From Spirulina major PCC 6313 (GTDB lineage: Bacteria; Cyanobacteriota; Cyanobacteriia; Cyanobacteriales; Spirulinaceae): a DNA stretch of 64,000 nucleotides. Every line of letters begins with the position of its first letter. Position 1 is the stretch's first letter. Location of the stretch: the NCBI RefSeq assembly GCF_001890765.1, contig NZ_KV878783.1:2378695-2442694 (forward strand), read 5' to 3'. The notes under the pieces are model-generated. The model made no database searches. It saw only the letters and a program-made list of their open reading frames with translations, and was not told the DNA's origin. Of the stretch, positions 44,831 through 53,480 are shown piece by piece. The translations under genes and the position numbers were made by a program.

Positions 44831-46279
44831 TTGGACGGGATCGAGACGGGCTTGAGTGGACTGATTGCAGCCTTAGAGGCGGTGCTCTTTTTCCCGGTGG
44901 GAGGAGTGCCGCTGATTGTTTTATGGTCGATTGTGGGGACGGTGGTGTTGACGCTGCGGATGCGGTTTTTGGGATTGCGGGGCTTAGGAGAAGCGATCGC
45001 ACTCCTGCGCACCCATAACGCCACGCCCAGCGGGGTGAGTTCGTTCCAAGCCTTCACCACAGCCCTGTCGTCAACCATTGGCTTGGGGAATATTGCCGGA
45101 GTTGCGATCGCGATTAGTGTGGGCGGCCCTGGGGCCTGTTTTTGGATGACGATCGCGGGCATTTTCACGATGAACACCCGTCTGATTGAATCCACCCTGG
45201 GCCGTAAATATCGCCAAACCAACCCCGACGGCAGCGTCTCCGGTGGCCCGATGTACTACCTCACCCACGGCCTCGCCGCCCAAGGCAAAGCCCGCTGGGG
45301 GAAAATCCTCGCGGCGATTTTTGCCCTCTGTTGTGTGTTGGGGGCGTTGGGGTCAAGCGGGATGTTTCAGTCGGGCCAGTCCTACCGCACCCTCGTCCAT
45401 GTGATGCCGGATCTGTCGGCGTGGGGCTATGGCGTGGGGCTGGCGATCGCCGTTGCCCTCGTCACGGTGGGCGGCCTCCATCGCGTCGGTCAAGTCACCA
45501 GTTGGCTCGTGCCGATCATGTGCGCTCTCTACGTGATCACGGCGGTTTATATCCTCGGCCTCCATTGGCAGGCAATCCCCGCTGCGCTACAAACGATTTG
45601 GCATGAAGCCTGGCATCCCCGTGCCGGTCTCGGTGGCGTGGTGGGGCTGATGGCCTTGGGCTTTCGGCGGGCGGCATTTTCCAACGAAGGCAATATCGGC
45701 ACGGCTTCGATCGCCCACGCCGCCACGGAAGGCACAACCCCCATTCAAGAAGGCTTGATCGCCTCCCTCGAACCCGTGATCGATACGGTCTTAATCTGTA
45801 ACCTGACGGCCTTGGTGATTATCGTCACCGGAACCTACCAAGACCCGCAATATGCGGACTTTGCCGGGGCAGAATTAACCAGTGCGGCCTTTGGCAGTGC
45901 GATCGCTTGGTTTCCATGGCTCCTGGCGGCCGCGACCTTTTTCTTTGCCTTTTCGACGATTATTTCCTGGGGCTATTACGGCGAAGCGGCCTGGGTGTAT
46001 TTGTTTGGCTCCAAGCGTCGCCCCCTTTATCAAGGCATTCAACTCAGCTTAATCATTGCCGGAACCCTGCTCCGCCCGGAATTGGTGGTGCAAGTGAGCG
46101 ATATTTCCCTGCTCTTGATGACGGTTCCCAATCTGCTCGGTTTGTATTCCCTTAGCCGCGAAGTGCGCGACGATCTTGTGCTTCACTTCAGCCCTGGCAC
46201 ATTTTCACCGGATTTTGCCGCCGCTGCCCGTCGCCAAGAGGCCGCCATGGTACGCTCTGGACAGGACTCGAACCTGTAA
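44831..46279 (+). CDS. Alanine/glycine:cation symporter (AGCS family)
   Basis: A ~482-residue inner-membrane sodium- or proton-coupled amino-acid symporter with about 10-11 helices. The AGCS signature is clear: SSFQAFTTALSSTIGLGNIAGVAIAI and GPGACFWMTIAGIF, then GGPMYYLTHGL and FRRAAFSNEGNIGTASIAHAA. The start is uncertain: there is no ATG, the frame opens after a stop at 44798, and candidates are TTG 44831 or an ATT at 44819, which lies seven bases after AGGA. Its 5' end abuts the palindromic element. The last eight residues (RSGQDSNL) are read from the antisense of tRNA-Arg. Confidence 0.88.
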   Translation: MDGIETGLSGLIAALEAVLFFPVGGVPLIVLWSIVGTVVLTLRMRFLGLRGLGEAIALLRTHNATPSGVSSFQAFTTALSSTIGLGNIAGVAIAISVGGPGACFWMTIAGIFTMNTRLIESTLGRKYRQTNPDGSVSGGPMYYLTHGLAAQGKARWGKILAAIFALCCVLGALGSSGMFQSGQSYRTLVHVMPDLSAWGYGVGLAIAVALVTVGGLHRVGQVTSWLVPIMCALYVITAVYILGLHWQAIPAALQTIWHEAWHPRAGLGGVVGLMALGFRRAAFSNEGNIGTASIAHAATEGTTPIQEGLIASLEPVIDTVLICNLTALVIIVTGTYQDPQYADFAGAELTSAAFGSAIAWFPWLLAAATFFFAFSTIISWGYYGEAAWVYLFGSKRRPLYQGIQLSLIIAGTLLRPELVVQVSDISLLLMTVPNLLGLYSLSREVRDDLVLHFSPGTFSPDFAAAARRQEAAMVRSGQDSNL

Positions 46280-46325
46280 CCGAACGCTTAGAAGGCGTTT
46301 GCTCTATCCATTGAGCTACCAGAGC
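46254..46325 (-). tRNA. tRNA-Arg (anticodon TCT)
   Basis: The minus strand folds as a full cloverleaf. The acceptor GCTCTGG pairs with CCAGAGC. The D-arm is GCTCAATGGATAGAGC and the anticodon stem AACGC/GCGTT has loop CTTCTAA (TCT). The T-arm is ACAGGTTCGAGTCCTGT. The CCA is not encoded. It overlaps the 3' end of the convergent symporter gene by 26 bases. Confidence 0.95.
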
Positions 46326-46521
46326 TAGATTGATCGATCGCCCACGGGAAAATTAGGCATAGCTATTGTAGCGGTTGGGTTTGCGATCGCGCAATTTCCC
46401 CACCAATCCAATTCCACAGCGATGCAGAGGAATTTCTCAAGGTAAACTAATATAGCAATAATCAGGAGACTGACTTGCTACCCTGTTGCCCTGACCCTCC
46501 GCAGGAGTCATCGACCCCATT

Positions 46522-47184
46522 ATGTTTATTCTCCAACGGCAGGATGTTGAGATCTCCAGCGTTCAGCACCCCAAACGAGAACAACAAATTCCGATCTTGA
46601 AGTATCAAGACCAAACGTTTCGCCTGATTAGCGTCTTCGATGTCGCCAAAGCAGAAGAAGCGAAAACGTTTTGGAAAGATCTGACCGACAATCAGGGAAA
46701 GTTTTGTGTCTTGCTCCAGGAAGAAAACCGCCACAGTGTTTGGGGGCGTGTCAAGCTTGAACAATTAATCGGCGATAGCAACGATGAATCCAGCCCCGTT
46801 TCCTCGGTTCAAGCCGCTTTGCTGATTTTGCAAGCGGTGTATTTTGATGTCGAAGAACTCCTCGGCGGCCGTCAAGCCAAACTCTTTCACCAAGAAATGA
46901 CCACGGCCCTCCAAAGTCGCCAAATTCCCCAGGTGGATTCTGGCAAAGCTGTGGATCAATTACTGAAAGTCGATCCCCTCGGCAATTTCAAGGCTCCCAG
47001 TTGGGCCGAGCAGCATTTAATTGCAGTGTTACAAGAGGTTTATCGGATTGGCAAAGAGTTTTTTGGCAATGCTAATTTTGCCGATGAACTGGATGATATT
47101 TTGCTCGATATGCCCGATCAAGACCGCCAAGATTTTCTCGCTTGGCTGAAACAATCCACCCTCGGTAAACAGTGGAAGGGTTAA
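46522..47184 (+). CDS. Conserved cyanobacterial hypothetical protein
   Basis: A 220-residue soluble protein present, as I recall, across cyanobacteria without an assigned function. The N-terminal half is beta-rich (MFILQRQDVEISSVQHPK, IPILKYQDQTFRLISVFD, GKFCVLLQEENRHSVWGRV). The C-terminal half is helical and acidic (DELDDILLDMPDQDRQDFLAWL). No catalytic motif is evident. It ends overlapping the convergent GTPase gene by four bases. Confidence 0.72.
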   Translation: MFILQRQDVEISSVQHPKREQQIPILKYQDQTFRLISVFDVAKAEEAKTFWKDLTDNQGKFCVLLQEENRHSVWGRVKLEQLIGDSNDESSPVSSVQAALLILQAVYFDVEELLGGRQAKLFHQEMTTALQSRQIPQVDSGKAVDQLLKVDPLGNFKAPSWAEQHLIAVLQEVYRIGKEFFGNANFADELDDILLDMPDQDRQDFLAWLKQSTLGKQWKG

Positions 47185-48578
47185 GCGATGGGGGGGTGGA
47201 GTTTGGCGGTGAGTTCGGTTTTGATCCGGTAGAGGATGGATTGTTCATCGAGGGTGGCGAGGATGTTTTGGATTACGGTTTTCGGGCCGTCGGGGCCCCA
47301 GGTTGCGCCGTTGGTGAGGTAGGTTTGGGTGATGGTTGCGATCGCATGGGTCATCACCCCCGCCACACTGGCCTGCATGATCGCCACGGAGAGATAGGGG
47401 GCTAAACTCGCGCCCCCCGTTAACGGTGCAGTGATGCCTAACACCCCCTTTAAGCCGCTTAATCCCAAGGTTGTCACCACATCACTGAGGGTAATGCCGC
47501 CCATCCCCAGGGCGATCTGACGCAGCAGGGCCACCGCGCCGCCGTGGGTCATGGGCAGGCCGTAAAGTTTCGAGAGGGAGAGGATCAACGCCACATCGAT
47601 CGCGGCTCCCGTGAGGAGGTCGAGGACGGTAACGGGATTGATCGCGATCGCGCCTGCCTTGGTCATCACTGCCCGCCAGGTCAATTGCTCTGCCCGCTCG
47701 GCCCGGATCTGCACCTTCCGCGCCACCACTTGTTCATTCAGTTCGCTGGCGTAGAGCATCGTATTCAAGGCCAGGAGGGATTTTCCTTCCCGGTGCAGCA
47801 CATCGAGAATTTTCACCTTTAACGGCGCGATCTGGGCCGCTCCCCGTTGACGTTCGATCCGGGTTTGGCCGCGATCGCCCACCTGCACCGCCACCAAGGG
47901 CGAGGCTGCCACCATCACCACCTCATCGGGGGAAATCAATTCCCGCACCCGCTCATCACAAAGTTTGTGATAGATGGCGCAGCGATCGGCCTCTGGGTAT
48001 TGGTCAATCTTGTTAAACACCAAGAGCATCGGCTTGCCCACCTCCCGCAACTGCGAGAGGGCATTGTATTCCACCTGGGTCATATCCCCAGAGACAATGA
48101 AGAGGATCAGATCCGCCTGTTTCGCCACCTGTTTCGCTAACTGTTCCCGCGTTTGGCCGTCCACCTCATCAATTCCCGGCGTATCCACCAGTTGAATCTG
48201 GGCATCCCGCACCGAGGGAATCACCACCCGCTGCACCTGGAGCGCATCGGTTTCCACCGTCCAGGCTGCATTACTAATCGTCCGCGTCACCCCATGCAAT
48301 GGCCCCACTTCAAACGCTGTCTCCCCCAGCAGCGCATTCAACACCGAAGACTTCCCCCGCCCCACCATGCCAAAGGCCGCAATCTGCACGACGGAATGAT
48401 CGAGCTTGTCGAGCACTTTACTGAGGTGTTCGAGTTCGTGATGGAGTCCGGCTTCTTCTTGGGGGGTGAGGTCGAGGTGTTGAACGAGGTTGTGGAGGGC
48501 GGTTTGGGCCTGTTTGTAGTGGAGTTCGCCTTGGATAGCGGCAATGTCGAGGAGGGTCGTTTCAAAGTCGTCGGTCAT
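47181..48578 (-). CDS. Era-like GTPase with C-terminal DUF697 membrane domain
   Basis: A 465-residue GTPase. The P-loop is FGMVGRGKSSVLNALLG (residues about 68-84), followed by the switch-I threonine in GVTRTI, then VDTPGIDEV and NKID, a full G1-G4 set. The C-terminal third is the hydrophobic DUF697 region (INPVTVLDLLTGAAIDVALILSLSKLYG), which docks to the membrane. Such proteins are common in cyanobacteria; the function is unknown, with membrane remodelling or stress roles suggested for relatives. It is convergent with the upstream hypothetical gene. Confidence 0.9.
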   Translation of the reverse strand: MTDDFETTLLDIAAIQGELHYKQAQTALHNLVQHLDLTPQEEAGLHHELEHLSKVLDKLDHSVVQIAAFGMVGRGKSSVLNALLGETAFEVGPLHGVTRTISNAAWTVETDALQVQRVVIPSVRDAQIQLVDTPGIDEVDGQTREQLAKQVAKQADLILFIVSGDMTQVEYNALSQLREVGKPMLLVFNKIDQYPEADRCAIYHKLCDERVRELISPDEVVMVAASPLVAVQVGDRGQTRIERQRGAAQIAPLKVKILDVLHREGKSLLALNTMLYASELNEQVVARKVQIRAERAEQLTWRAVMTKAGAIAINPVTVLDLLTGAAIDVALILSLSKLYGLPMTHGGAVALLRQIALGMGGITLSDVVTTLGLSGLKGVLGITAPLTGGASLAPYLSVAIMQASVAGVMTHAIATITQTYLTNGATWGPDGPKTVIQNILATLDEQSILYRIKTELTAKLHPPIA

Positions 48579-48645
48579 GGCAGCCGGAGCAAGGGGTATT
48601 TCTTCCCGATTTTAGAGGGTTCTGCGGTGCGATCGCTGCTCCGGA

Positions 48646-48712
48646 TGGGGAGTGTGGGCATCTTGCCCGCAGAATCCTAGATCCTAGATGAAGCAGGGAG
48701 CGAGACGCTCCC
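48646..48712. repeat. Dispersed intergenic repeat, family B, copy 1
   Basis: GTGTGGGCATCTTGCCCGC forms a hairpin (GGGCA/TGCCC) and is followed by GGGAGCG/CGCTCCC (48696-48702 with 48706-48712). The same pair of motifs recurs at 51880-51936. It lies between the GTPase gene and the P-ATPase gene, 32 bases past the ATPase stop, and may end its transcription. Confidence 0.65.
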
Positions 48713-48743
48713 ACTCCCGTAGTCCGGCGATCGCTTGCGTCCA

Positions 48744-50651
48744 TTAACGGGCGATCCGGGTGGCGTTGACGATCGCAAGCAGAGCCACCCCCACATCGGC
48801 AAAGACAGCTTCCCACAGCGTCGCCACCCCCCAGGCACTGAGGAGAATCATGAACCCTTTGATGCCGAGGGCGAGGGCAATATTCTGCCAAACGATGCGC
48901 CGGGTGCGATGGGCCAGGGCGATCGCCTCCACCACCTGTAACGGCGTATCCTGCATCAGCACCACATCCGCCGTTTCAATCGCCGCATCTGACCCCAAGG
49001 CCCCCATTGCTAACCCCACATCAGCACGGGCCAAGGCGGGCGCGTCGTTAATCCCATCCCCCACAAAGGCGATCGCTCCCGGTCGTTCCCGTTGAATTTC
49101 TGCTACGGCTGTGACTTTGTCTTCCGGGAGTAAGCCCGCGCGATAGTCGCTCACGCCCAATTGAGCGGCGATCGCGGCGGCGGTGCTGGGTTGGTCGCCC
49201 GTGAGCATTACCGTGTGAGTGATACCCAACTGGGCCAACCGTTGGAGTGCGAGGGCCGCGTCGGGTTTGGGGGTATCGGCGAGGGTGATGTGGCCCGCGT
49301 AGTGGTGATCAACGCTGAGATGTACCACCGTTCCGGTGGTGGGGGGCAGGGCGAGATCAGGGAAAAGGCGATCGCTCCCCGCCCACACCATTGCATCCTG
49401 CACCTGCGTTTTCACCCCATAGCCCGCCTCCTCGCGGTAATCCGTGACGCGATCGAGGTCTAACGGTTGACCGTAGGCAGCGCGAATCGAGGCCGCGATC
49501 GGGTGGCTGGAATGGGCTTCGGCGTGGGCAGCGATCGCCAGCAATTCCCCATCGCTGCGGCCGTTGGTGCTGTGAATCTCTGTAACTTGAAACTCCCCTT
49601 GGGTCAGGGTTCCGGTCTTGTCAAAAATCACCGTTTTCACCTGAGTCAGGGTATCGAGGAACGTTGCCCCCTTGATCAAAATGCCCCGTTTCGCCGCCCC
49701 ACCAATGCCGCCGAAATAGCCCAAGGGAATGCTAATCACCAAGCCACAGGGACAGGACACCACCAGCAAAATTAACGCCCGATAGCCCCAGGCTTGCACC
49801 GTCGCACCGGGAATAATCAGGGGTGGAATCAAGGCGAGGGCGATCGCACCTAGCACCACGATCGGGGTGTAAATTTGGGCGAATTGGGTGATGAATTTCG
49901 CGGTTTTCGCCTTGCTGCGGCTGGCGTTTTCCACAAGATCGAGGATCTTACTCACCGATGATTCTCCAAACGGCTTCGTGACGCGCAGGGTGAGTTGGCC
50001 GGTTTGGTTGAGGGTTCCCGCGAGGGCCGGATCACCCGGTTCGACGGGGCGGGGCATGGATTCCCCAGTTAACGCAGCCGTGTTAATTTCCGAGATTCCC
50101 GTCAACACCACCCCATCGAGGGGAATTTTTTCGCCAGGATTGACCTGGAGGCGATCGCCCACCTGCACCTGTTCCGGATGCACCACCTGCCAAGCTTCAT
50201 CTCGCCACACCATCGCCCGATCCGGTCGCACCGCCAACACCGCCGCAATCGATCGCCGCGACTGGCCCACGGCCTGTTCTTGCACCCATTCCCCCGCCCG
50301 ATAAAACACCATCACCGCCACCGCTTCGGGATATTCCCCCAGCACCAACGCCCCCAGGGTCGCGATCGTCATCAAAAACGTCTCATCAAACATCCGTCCC
50401 CGCAGCAGATTCCGCCCCGCTTGGATCAGCACCGGCCAGGCACTCCAAAGATACGCGCCGCCCAACACCCCCACCGCCACGAGCGGCCATTGGGGCAAAC
50501 TCTGCTGCATCCAAACCCCCGCCGCCACCACGATCGCGATCGCCCCTAGCTGCTGTAATTCTCGGTAAGACGGGGTGACGGGATCATGGGTAGACCCCGG
50601 TGGGGATGCGGTCGAGCAACGACAACAGGAGGCAGGGGCGGGTTGTGTCAT
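48744..50651 (-). CDS. Heavy-metal P1B-type ATPase, Zn/Cd class
   Basis: A 635-residue metal-exporting ATPase. Landmarks in order: TGES in the actuator domain, the metal-binding SCPCGL in TM6 (about residue 300), phosphorylation site DKTGTLT (about 344), SHP in HSSHPIAASI, and VGDGINDAPAL. The last helix carries an Asp (FADVGVALLAI), as in ZntA-type Zn/Cd/Pb pumps. The usual N-terminal HMA domain is missing; instead there is a short Cys cluster (CCRCS, residues 9-13). Fur/Zur-like sites upstream suggest metal control. Confidence 0.92.
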   Translation of the reverse strand: MTQPAPASCCRCSTASPPGSTHDPVTPSYRELQQLGAIAIVVAAGVWMQQSLPQWPLVAVGVLGGAYLWSAWPVLIQAGRNLLRGRMFDETFLMTIATLGALVLGEYPEAVAVMVFYRAGEWVQEQAVGQSRRSIAAVLAVRPDRAMVWRDEAWQVVHPEQVQVGDRLQVNPGEKIPLDGVVLTGISEINTAALTGESMPRPVEPGDPALAGTLNQTGQLTLRVTKPFGESSVSKILDLVENASRSKAKTAKFITQFAQIYTPIVVLGAIALALIPPLIIPGATVQAWGYRALILLVVSCPCGLVISIPLGYFGGIGGAAKRGILIKGATFLDTLTQVKTVIFDKTGTLTQGEFQVTEIHSTNGRSDGELLAIAAHAEAHSSHPIAASIRAAYGQPLDLDRVTDYREEAGYGVKTQVQDAMVWAGSDRLFPDLALPPTTGTVVHLSVDHHYAGHITLADTPKPDAALALQRLAQLGITHTVMLTGDQPSTAAAIAAQLGVSDYRAGLLPEDKVTAVAEIQRERPGAIAFVGDGINDAPALARADVGLAMGALGSDAAIETADVVLMQDTPLQVVEAIALAHRTRRIVWQNIALALGIKGFMILLSAWGVATLWEAVFADVGVALLAIVNATRIAR

Positions 50652-50960
50652 GGTTCAAACTCTCTTTTCTAAGCCATAATCTTGTTTCTAATCCTAACGT
50701 TTCACCTCGTCAAAAATCACCCCACTTGAGAAAATTTTAATGCCATTTTAGAATCAGAATCATTATCATCAATGCTCAAGATTCTGTTCATTCAATTACA
50801 TTACTAAAACGATTATCATCTTCATGGTTGATGATCTTAATTCAAGAGCAGGATCATATTCGTGAGCAACGGTGCAATATTTGCGATCGCTCCATTTTAA
50901 TCCATCCCAAAATAGCCTACGCTAGAATAACCTAGACCTTCAATCTTTCCCGTTTCAGCC
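50652..50960. other. Divergent promoter region of the P-ATPase and GNAT genes
   Basis: A 309-base A+T-rich stretch without a credible reading frame separates two divergent genes. It contains the two operator-like sequences described separately and should hold both promoters. Confidence 0.6.
50752..50825 (-). promoter_or_regulatory. Two Fur/Zur-like operator sequences upstream of the metal ATPase
   Basis: Reading toward the ATPase, GATGATAATGATTCTGATT (50752-50770) and GATGATAATCGTT (50808-50820) share the GATAAT-type hexamer pattern of Fur-family boxes. Both lie about 100-170 bases before the ATPase start, spaced roughly 50 bases apart. Zn-dependent control by Zur or another Fur-family protein is inferred; neither is a perfect palindrome. 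Confidence 0.45.
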
Positions 50961-51461
50961 ATGCTACAAACCTATAAAACTTTTGTAATTCGAGACTGGC
51001 AGGAGCGCGATCGCACCGCCGCCGCCCACCTGATTCGAGATGTTTTAAGAGAATACGGTCTCCCGTGGGAACCGGAACAAGCCGATCGAGATGTGATCGA
51101 GGTGGAAACCCATTACAGTGATCAGGGGGGTGAATTTTGGGTGATTGAACAGGATGAAACTCTGGTGGGTACGGGGGCATATTATCCGATTGAACGGGGT
51201 GAAAATGCTGTTGAAATTCGTAAAATGTATCTCCATCCCACGGTGCGCGGTCAAGGGTTAGGACGTTTTTTACTCACAGCTTTAGAAACGGCAGTTCAAC
51301 AGCAGGGATTTCACGAAATTTGGATTGAAACGGCCACATCTTTAGCCGAAGCCGTGCAATTATACGAACGTCATGGCTATCAAAAAGCCACGGGTGTTGA
51401 AACGGCTCGCTGTGATTTGGTCTATCGAAAACTGCTGCCACAGCATACCCTGATGGACTGA
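50961..51461 (+). CDS. GNAT family N-acetyltransferase
   Basis: A 166-residue acetyl-CoA-dependent acetyltransferase. The acetyl-CoA site is VEIRKMYLHPTVRGQGLGRFLL (about residues 77-98, the RGQGLG being the pyrophosphate-binding loop). AVQLYERHGYQKA is the C-terminal GNAT motif. The substrate is unknown. It is divergent from the metal ATPase. Confidence 0.92.
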   Translation: MLQTYKTFVIRDWQERDRTAAAHLIRDVLREYGLPWEPEQADRDVIEVETHYSDQGGEFWVIEQDETLVGTGAYYPIERGENAVEIRKMYLHPTVRGQGLGRFLLTALETAVQQQGFHEIWIETATSLAEAVQLYERHGYQKATGVETARCDLVYRKLLPQHTLMD

Positions 51462-51523
51462 TAGCGCTTTTGTTCAGAATTGGCTGGGGAGACTCCCTCA
51501 CGACACTGGGTTTGGAGACCACA

Positions 51524-51550
51524 CCCCGACCCAATCGGTTCCCGTCGGGG
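51524..51550 (+). terminator. Putative terminator of the GNAT gene
   Basis: CCCCGAC (51524-51530) pairs with GTCGGGG (51544-51550) about 60 bases after the GNAT stop. No T-run follows, so this is tentative. The ~300 bases after it, to the family-B repeat, hold no credible gene. Confidence 0.4.
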
Positions 51551-51879
51551 CTGGGTTGCCCAGGCTGGGGGTCTACGGAGTCAGATCACGAGGGCATCCC
51601 CATCAGCAATGTTGTGTGAGTCAATCAGCCGCATAACGATAATCACGATCGCTCCTCACCGCACACCCCCAGCACCACCCGACTCAATCTGGGGAGCAAG
51701 GGAAATGGTGCATCCGGAGGCGGTACGATCAGAAATACGGCGATCGCAGCCCGATAGACTGGCAATGCTGAGTACAGGACAAAAAATCCGGTTTCGGCTG
51801 AAGTCCTGATCATTACATCGGTTGGGTCAAGTCATCGCGAACCCCAACAGGCTCGATCAAAATCCAGCCTCTGTCGTGC

Positions 51880-51936
51880 GGGCATCTTGCCCCTTGGGAT
51901 GCAGACCCAACAGGGAGCATCCTGCTCCCACCCCGT
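51880..51936. repeat. Dispersed intergenic repeat, family B, copy 2
   Basis: GTGCGGGCATCTTGCCCC is followed by GGGAGCATCCTGCTCCC, matching the hairpin pair at 48646-48712 in order and spacing. It lies just before the pirin gene. Confidence 0.65.
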
Positions 51937-51959
51937 TCAAACGTTGGTTGAGGACTTTA

Positions 51960-52814
51960 ATGACCATCATTCCACCCCATATTCAAGACCTTGGCGGCTT
52001 TGCAGTGCGTCGGCTTCTGCCCAATGCTGCGGTCTCCATGATTGGCCCGTTTATCTTTTTTGATCACATCGGGCCAGCGGACTTTCCCCCCGGTCACGGT
52101 GTTGATGTGCGACCCCATCCCCACATTAATCTGGCGACGGTGACCTATTTGTTTGCGGGGTCGATTTTGCATCGGGATAGTCTGGGGACGGTGCAGGAAA
52201 TTTGGCCGGGGGCGGTGAATTGGATGACGGCGGGGCGGGGGATTGTGCATTCGGAGCGATCGCCCGCTTCAGAACGTGCCCTAGAATCCCAACTCCACGG
52301 CATCCAAACCTGGATCGCGCTTCCCGATGCCGATGAAGAGGCCCCGCCGAGTTTCTCCCACCACCCCGCCACCACGATCCCCACTTGGACAGCGGACGGT
52401 GTGACGGCGGTGCTGATCGCTGGAACCTATGGGGGTCAGACTTCCCCTGTGCCAGTGTTTTCACCCTTGGTGTATCTCGATTTGCAATTTACCCCTGGGG
52501 GACGGTTCACCCTGAAGCCCGAAGGCAGCGATCGCGCCCTCTACAGCGTCACGCCGGGGTTAAGTGTCGATGGTCAACCCTTGGCGCACCATCACTTATT
52601 GGTGTTGGACTCTGGCCAAGCTGTGGAGATTACCGCCACGGCCCCGGCTCGCTGTCTGGTGATTGGGGGTGAGCCGTTGGGGGTGCGGCATAAATGGTGG
52701 AATTTTGTGTCAAGTCGGCGCGATCGCATCGAGCAAGCAAAACGGGATTGGGTGGCGGGCAACTTTGATCCGGTTCCGGGGGAAACGGAGTTTATTCCCT
52801 TGCCTGCGGATTAG
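51960..52814 (+). CDS. Pirin family protein
   Basis: A ~284-residue bicupin. The ATG at 51960 (MTIIPPHIQDLGGFAVRRLLP) matches the family start; an in-frame extension to 51822 runs through the intergenic repeat. The metal-binding motif is visible (RPHPHINLATVTYLF and GIVHSERS), as is HGIQTWIALP. Pirins bind iron and include quercetin dioxygenases and regulators; the substrate cannot be assigned. It precedes leuD by 69 bases. Confidence 0.9.
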   Translation: MTIIPPHIQDLGGFAVRRLLPNAAVSMIGPFIFFDHIGPADFPPGHGVDVRPHPHINLATVTYLFAGSILHRDSLGTVQEIWPGAVNWMTAGRGIVHSERSPASERALESQLHGIQTWIALPDADEEAPPSFSHHPATTIPTWTADGVTAVLIAGTYGGQTSPVPVFSPLVYLDLQFTPGGRFTLKPEGSDRALYSVTPGLSVDGQPLAHHHLLVLDSGQAVEITATAPARCLVIGGEPLGVRHKWWNFVSSRRDRIEQAKRDWVAGNFDPVPGETEFIPLPAD

Positions 52815-52883
52815 GGGCGATTGGGTGGGGGAGCGCGATCGCCTATCATGAAAAGTTACGCCTACCCTTGTTGAAATAGACCC

Positions 52884-53480
52884 ATGAGTGAAGTAAAAAC
52901 CGTTTCTGGCCGCGGTCTCCCCCTGCGCGGCAGCGACATCGATACCGATCGCATTATTCCCGCCCGTTACCTGCGCTGCGTTACCTTTGACGGGTTGGGG
53001 GCCCATGCCTTCGCCGACGATCGCGCCGCCAGCAACGGCACTCACCCCTTCGATCAACCCCAGTACCAAGGGGCGAATATTTTGGTGGTCAATGGTAACT
53101 TTGGCTGCGGTTCCTCCCGTGAACATGCCCCCCAAGCCCTGCAAAAATGGGGCATCCAAGCCGTGATTGGCGAAAGTTTTGCGGAAATCTTCTTCGGCAA
53201 CTGTGTCGCCCTGGGGATTCCCTGCGCCACCGTCACTCCCGACCACGCCACCCAACTGCAAACCGCCCTCGAAGCTGACCCCAGCCGCCCCGTTTGCCTC
53301 GACCTCGTCGCCCTCACCGTCACCGCTGGCGACCTCACCCTGCCCGTCACCCTCGCCGACGGCCCCCGCACGATGCTGACGAGTGGCAAGTGGGACAGTT
53401 GCGGCCAACTGGTGGCCAACGCCGATCAAGTGCGCAGCACCGCCACCCAACTGCCCTACCTCGCTTGGGGTGTGGCATGA
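52884..53480 (+). CDS. leuD: 3-isopropylmalate dehydratase small subunit
   Basis: A 198-residue LeuD, which with LeuC isomerises 2- to 3-isopropylmalate in leucine biosynthesis. [14 protein letters not shown] and the swivelling-loop motif [16 protein letters not shown] are diagnostic, and the length is normal for the short archaeal/cyanobacterial type. leuC is not in the window. The stop overlaps the next gene's start in ATGA, so translation is coupled to an alpha/beta-hydrolase. Confidence 0.96.
   Translation: MSEVKTVSGRGLPLRGSDIDTDRIIPARYLRCVTFDGLGAHAFADDRAASNGTHPFDQPQYQGANILVVNGNFGCGSSREHAPQALQKWGIQAVIGESFAEIFFGNCVALGIPCATVTPDHATQLQTALEADPSRPVCLDLVALTVTAGDLTLPVTLADGPRTMLTSGKWDSCGQLVANADQVRSTATQLPYLAWGVA

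Noticed and set aside
53294-53476. Long N-terminal extension of the alpha/beta-hydrolase
   Set aside because: It overlaps leuD in another frame and is Arg/Pro-rich; the ATGA start at 53477 fits the family.
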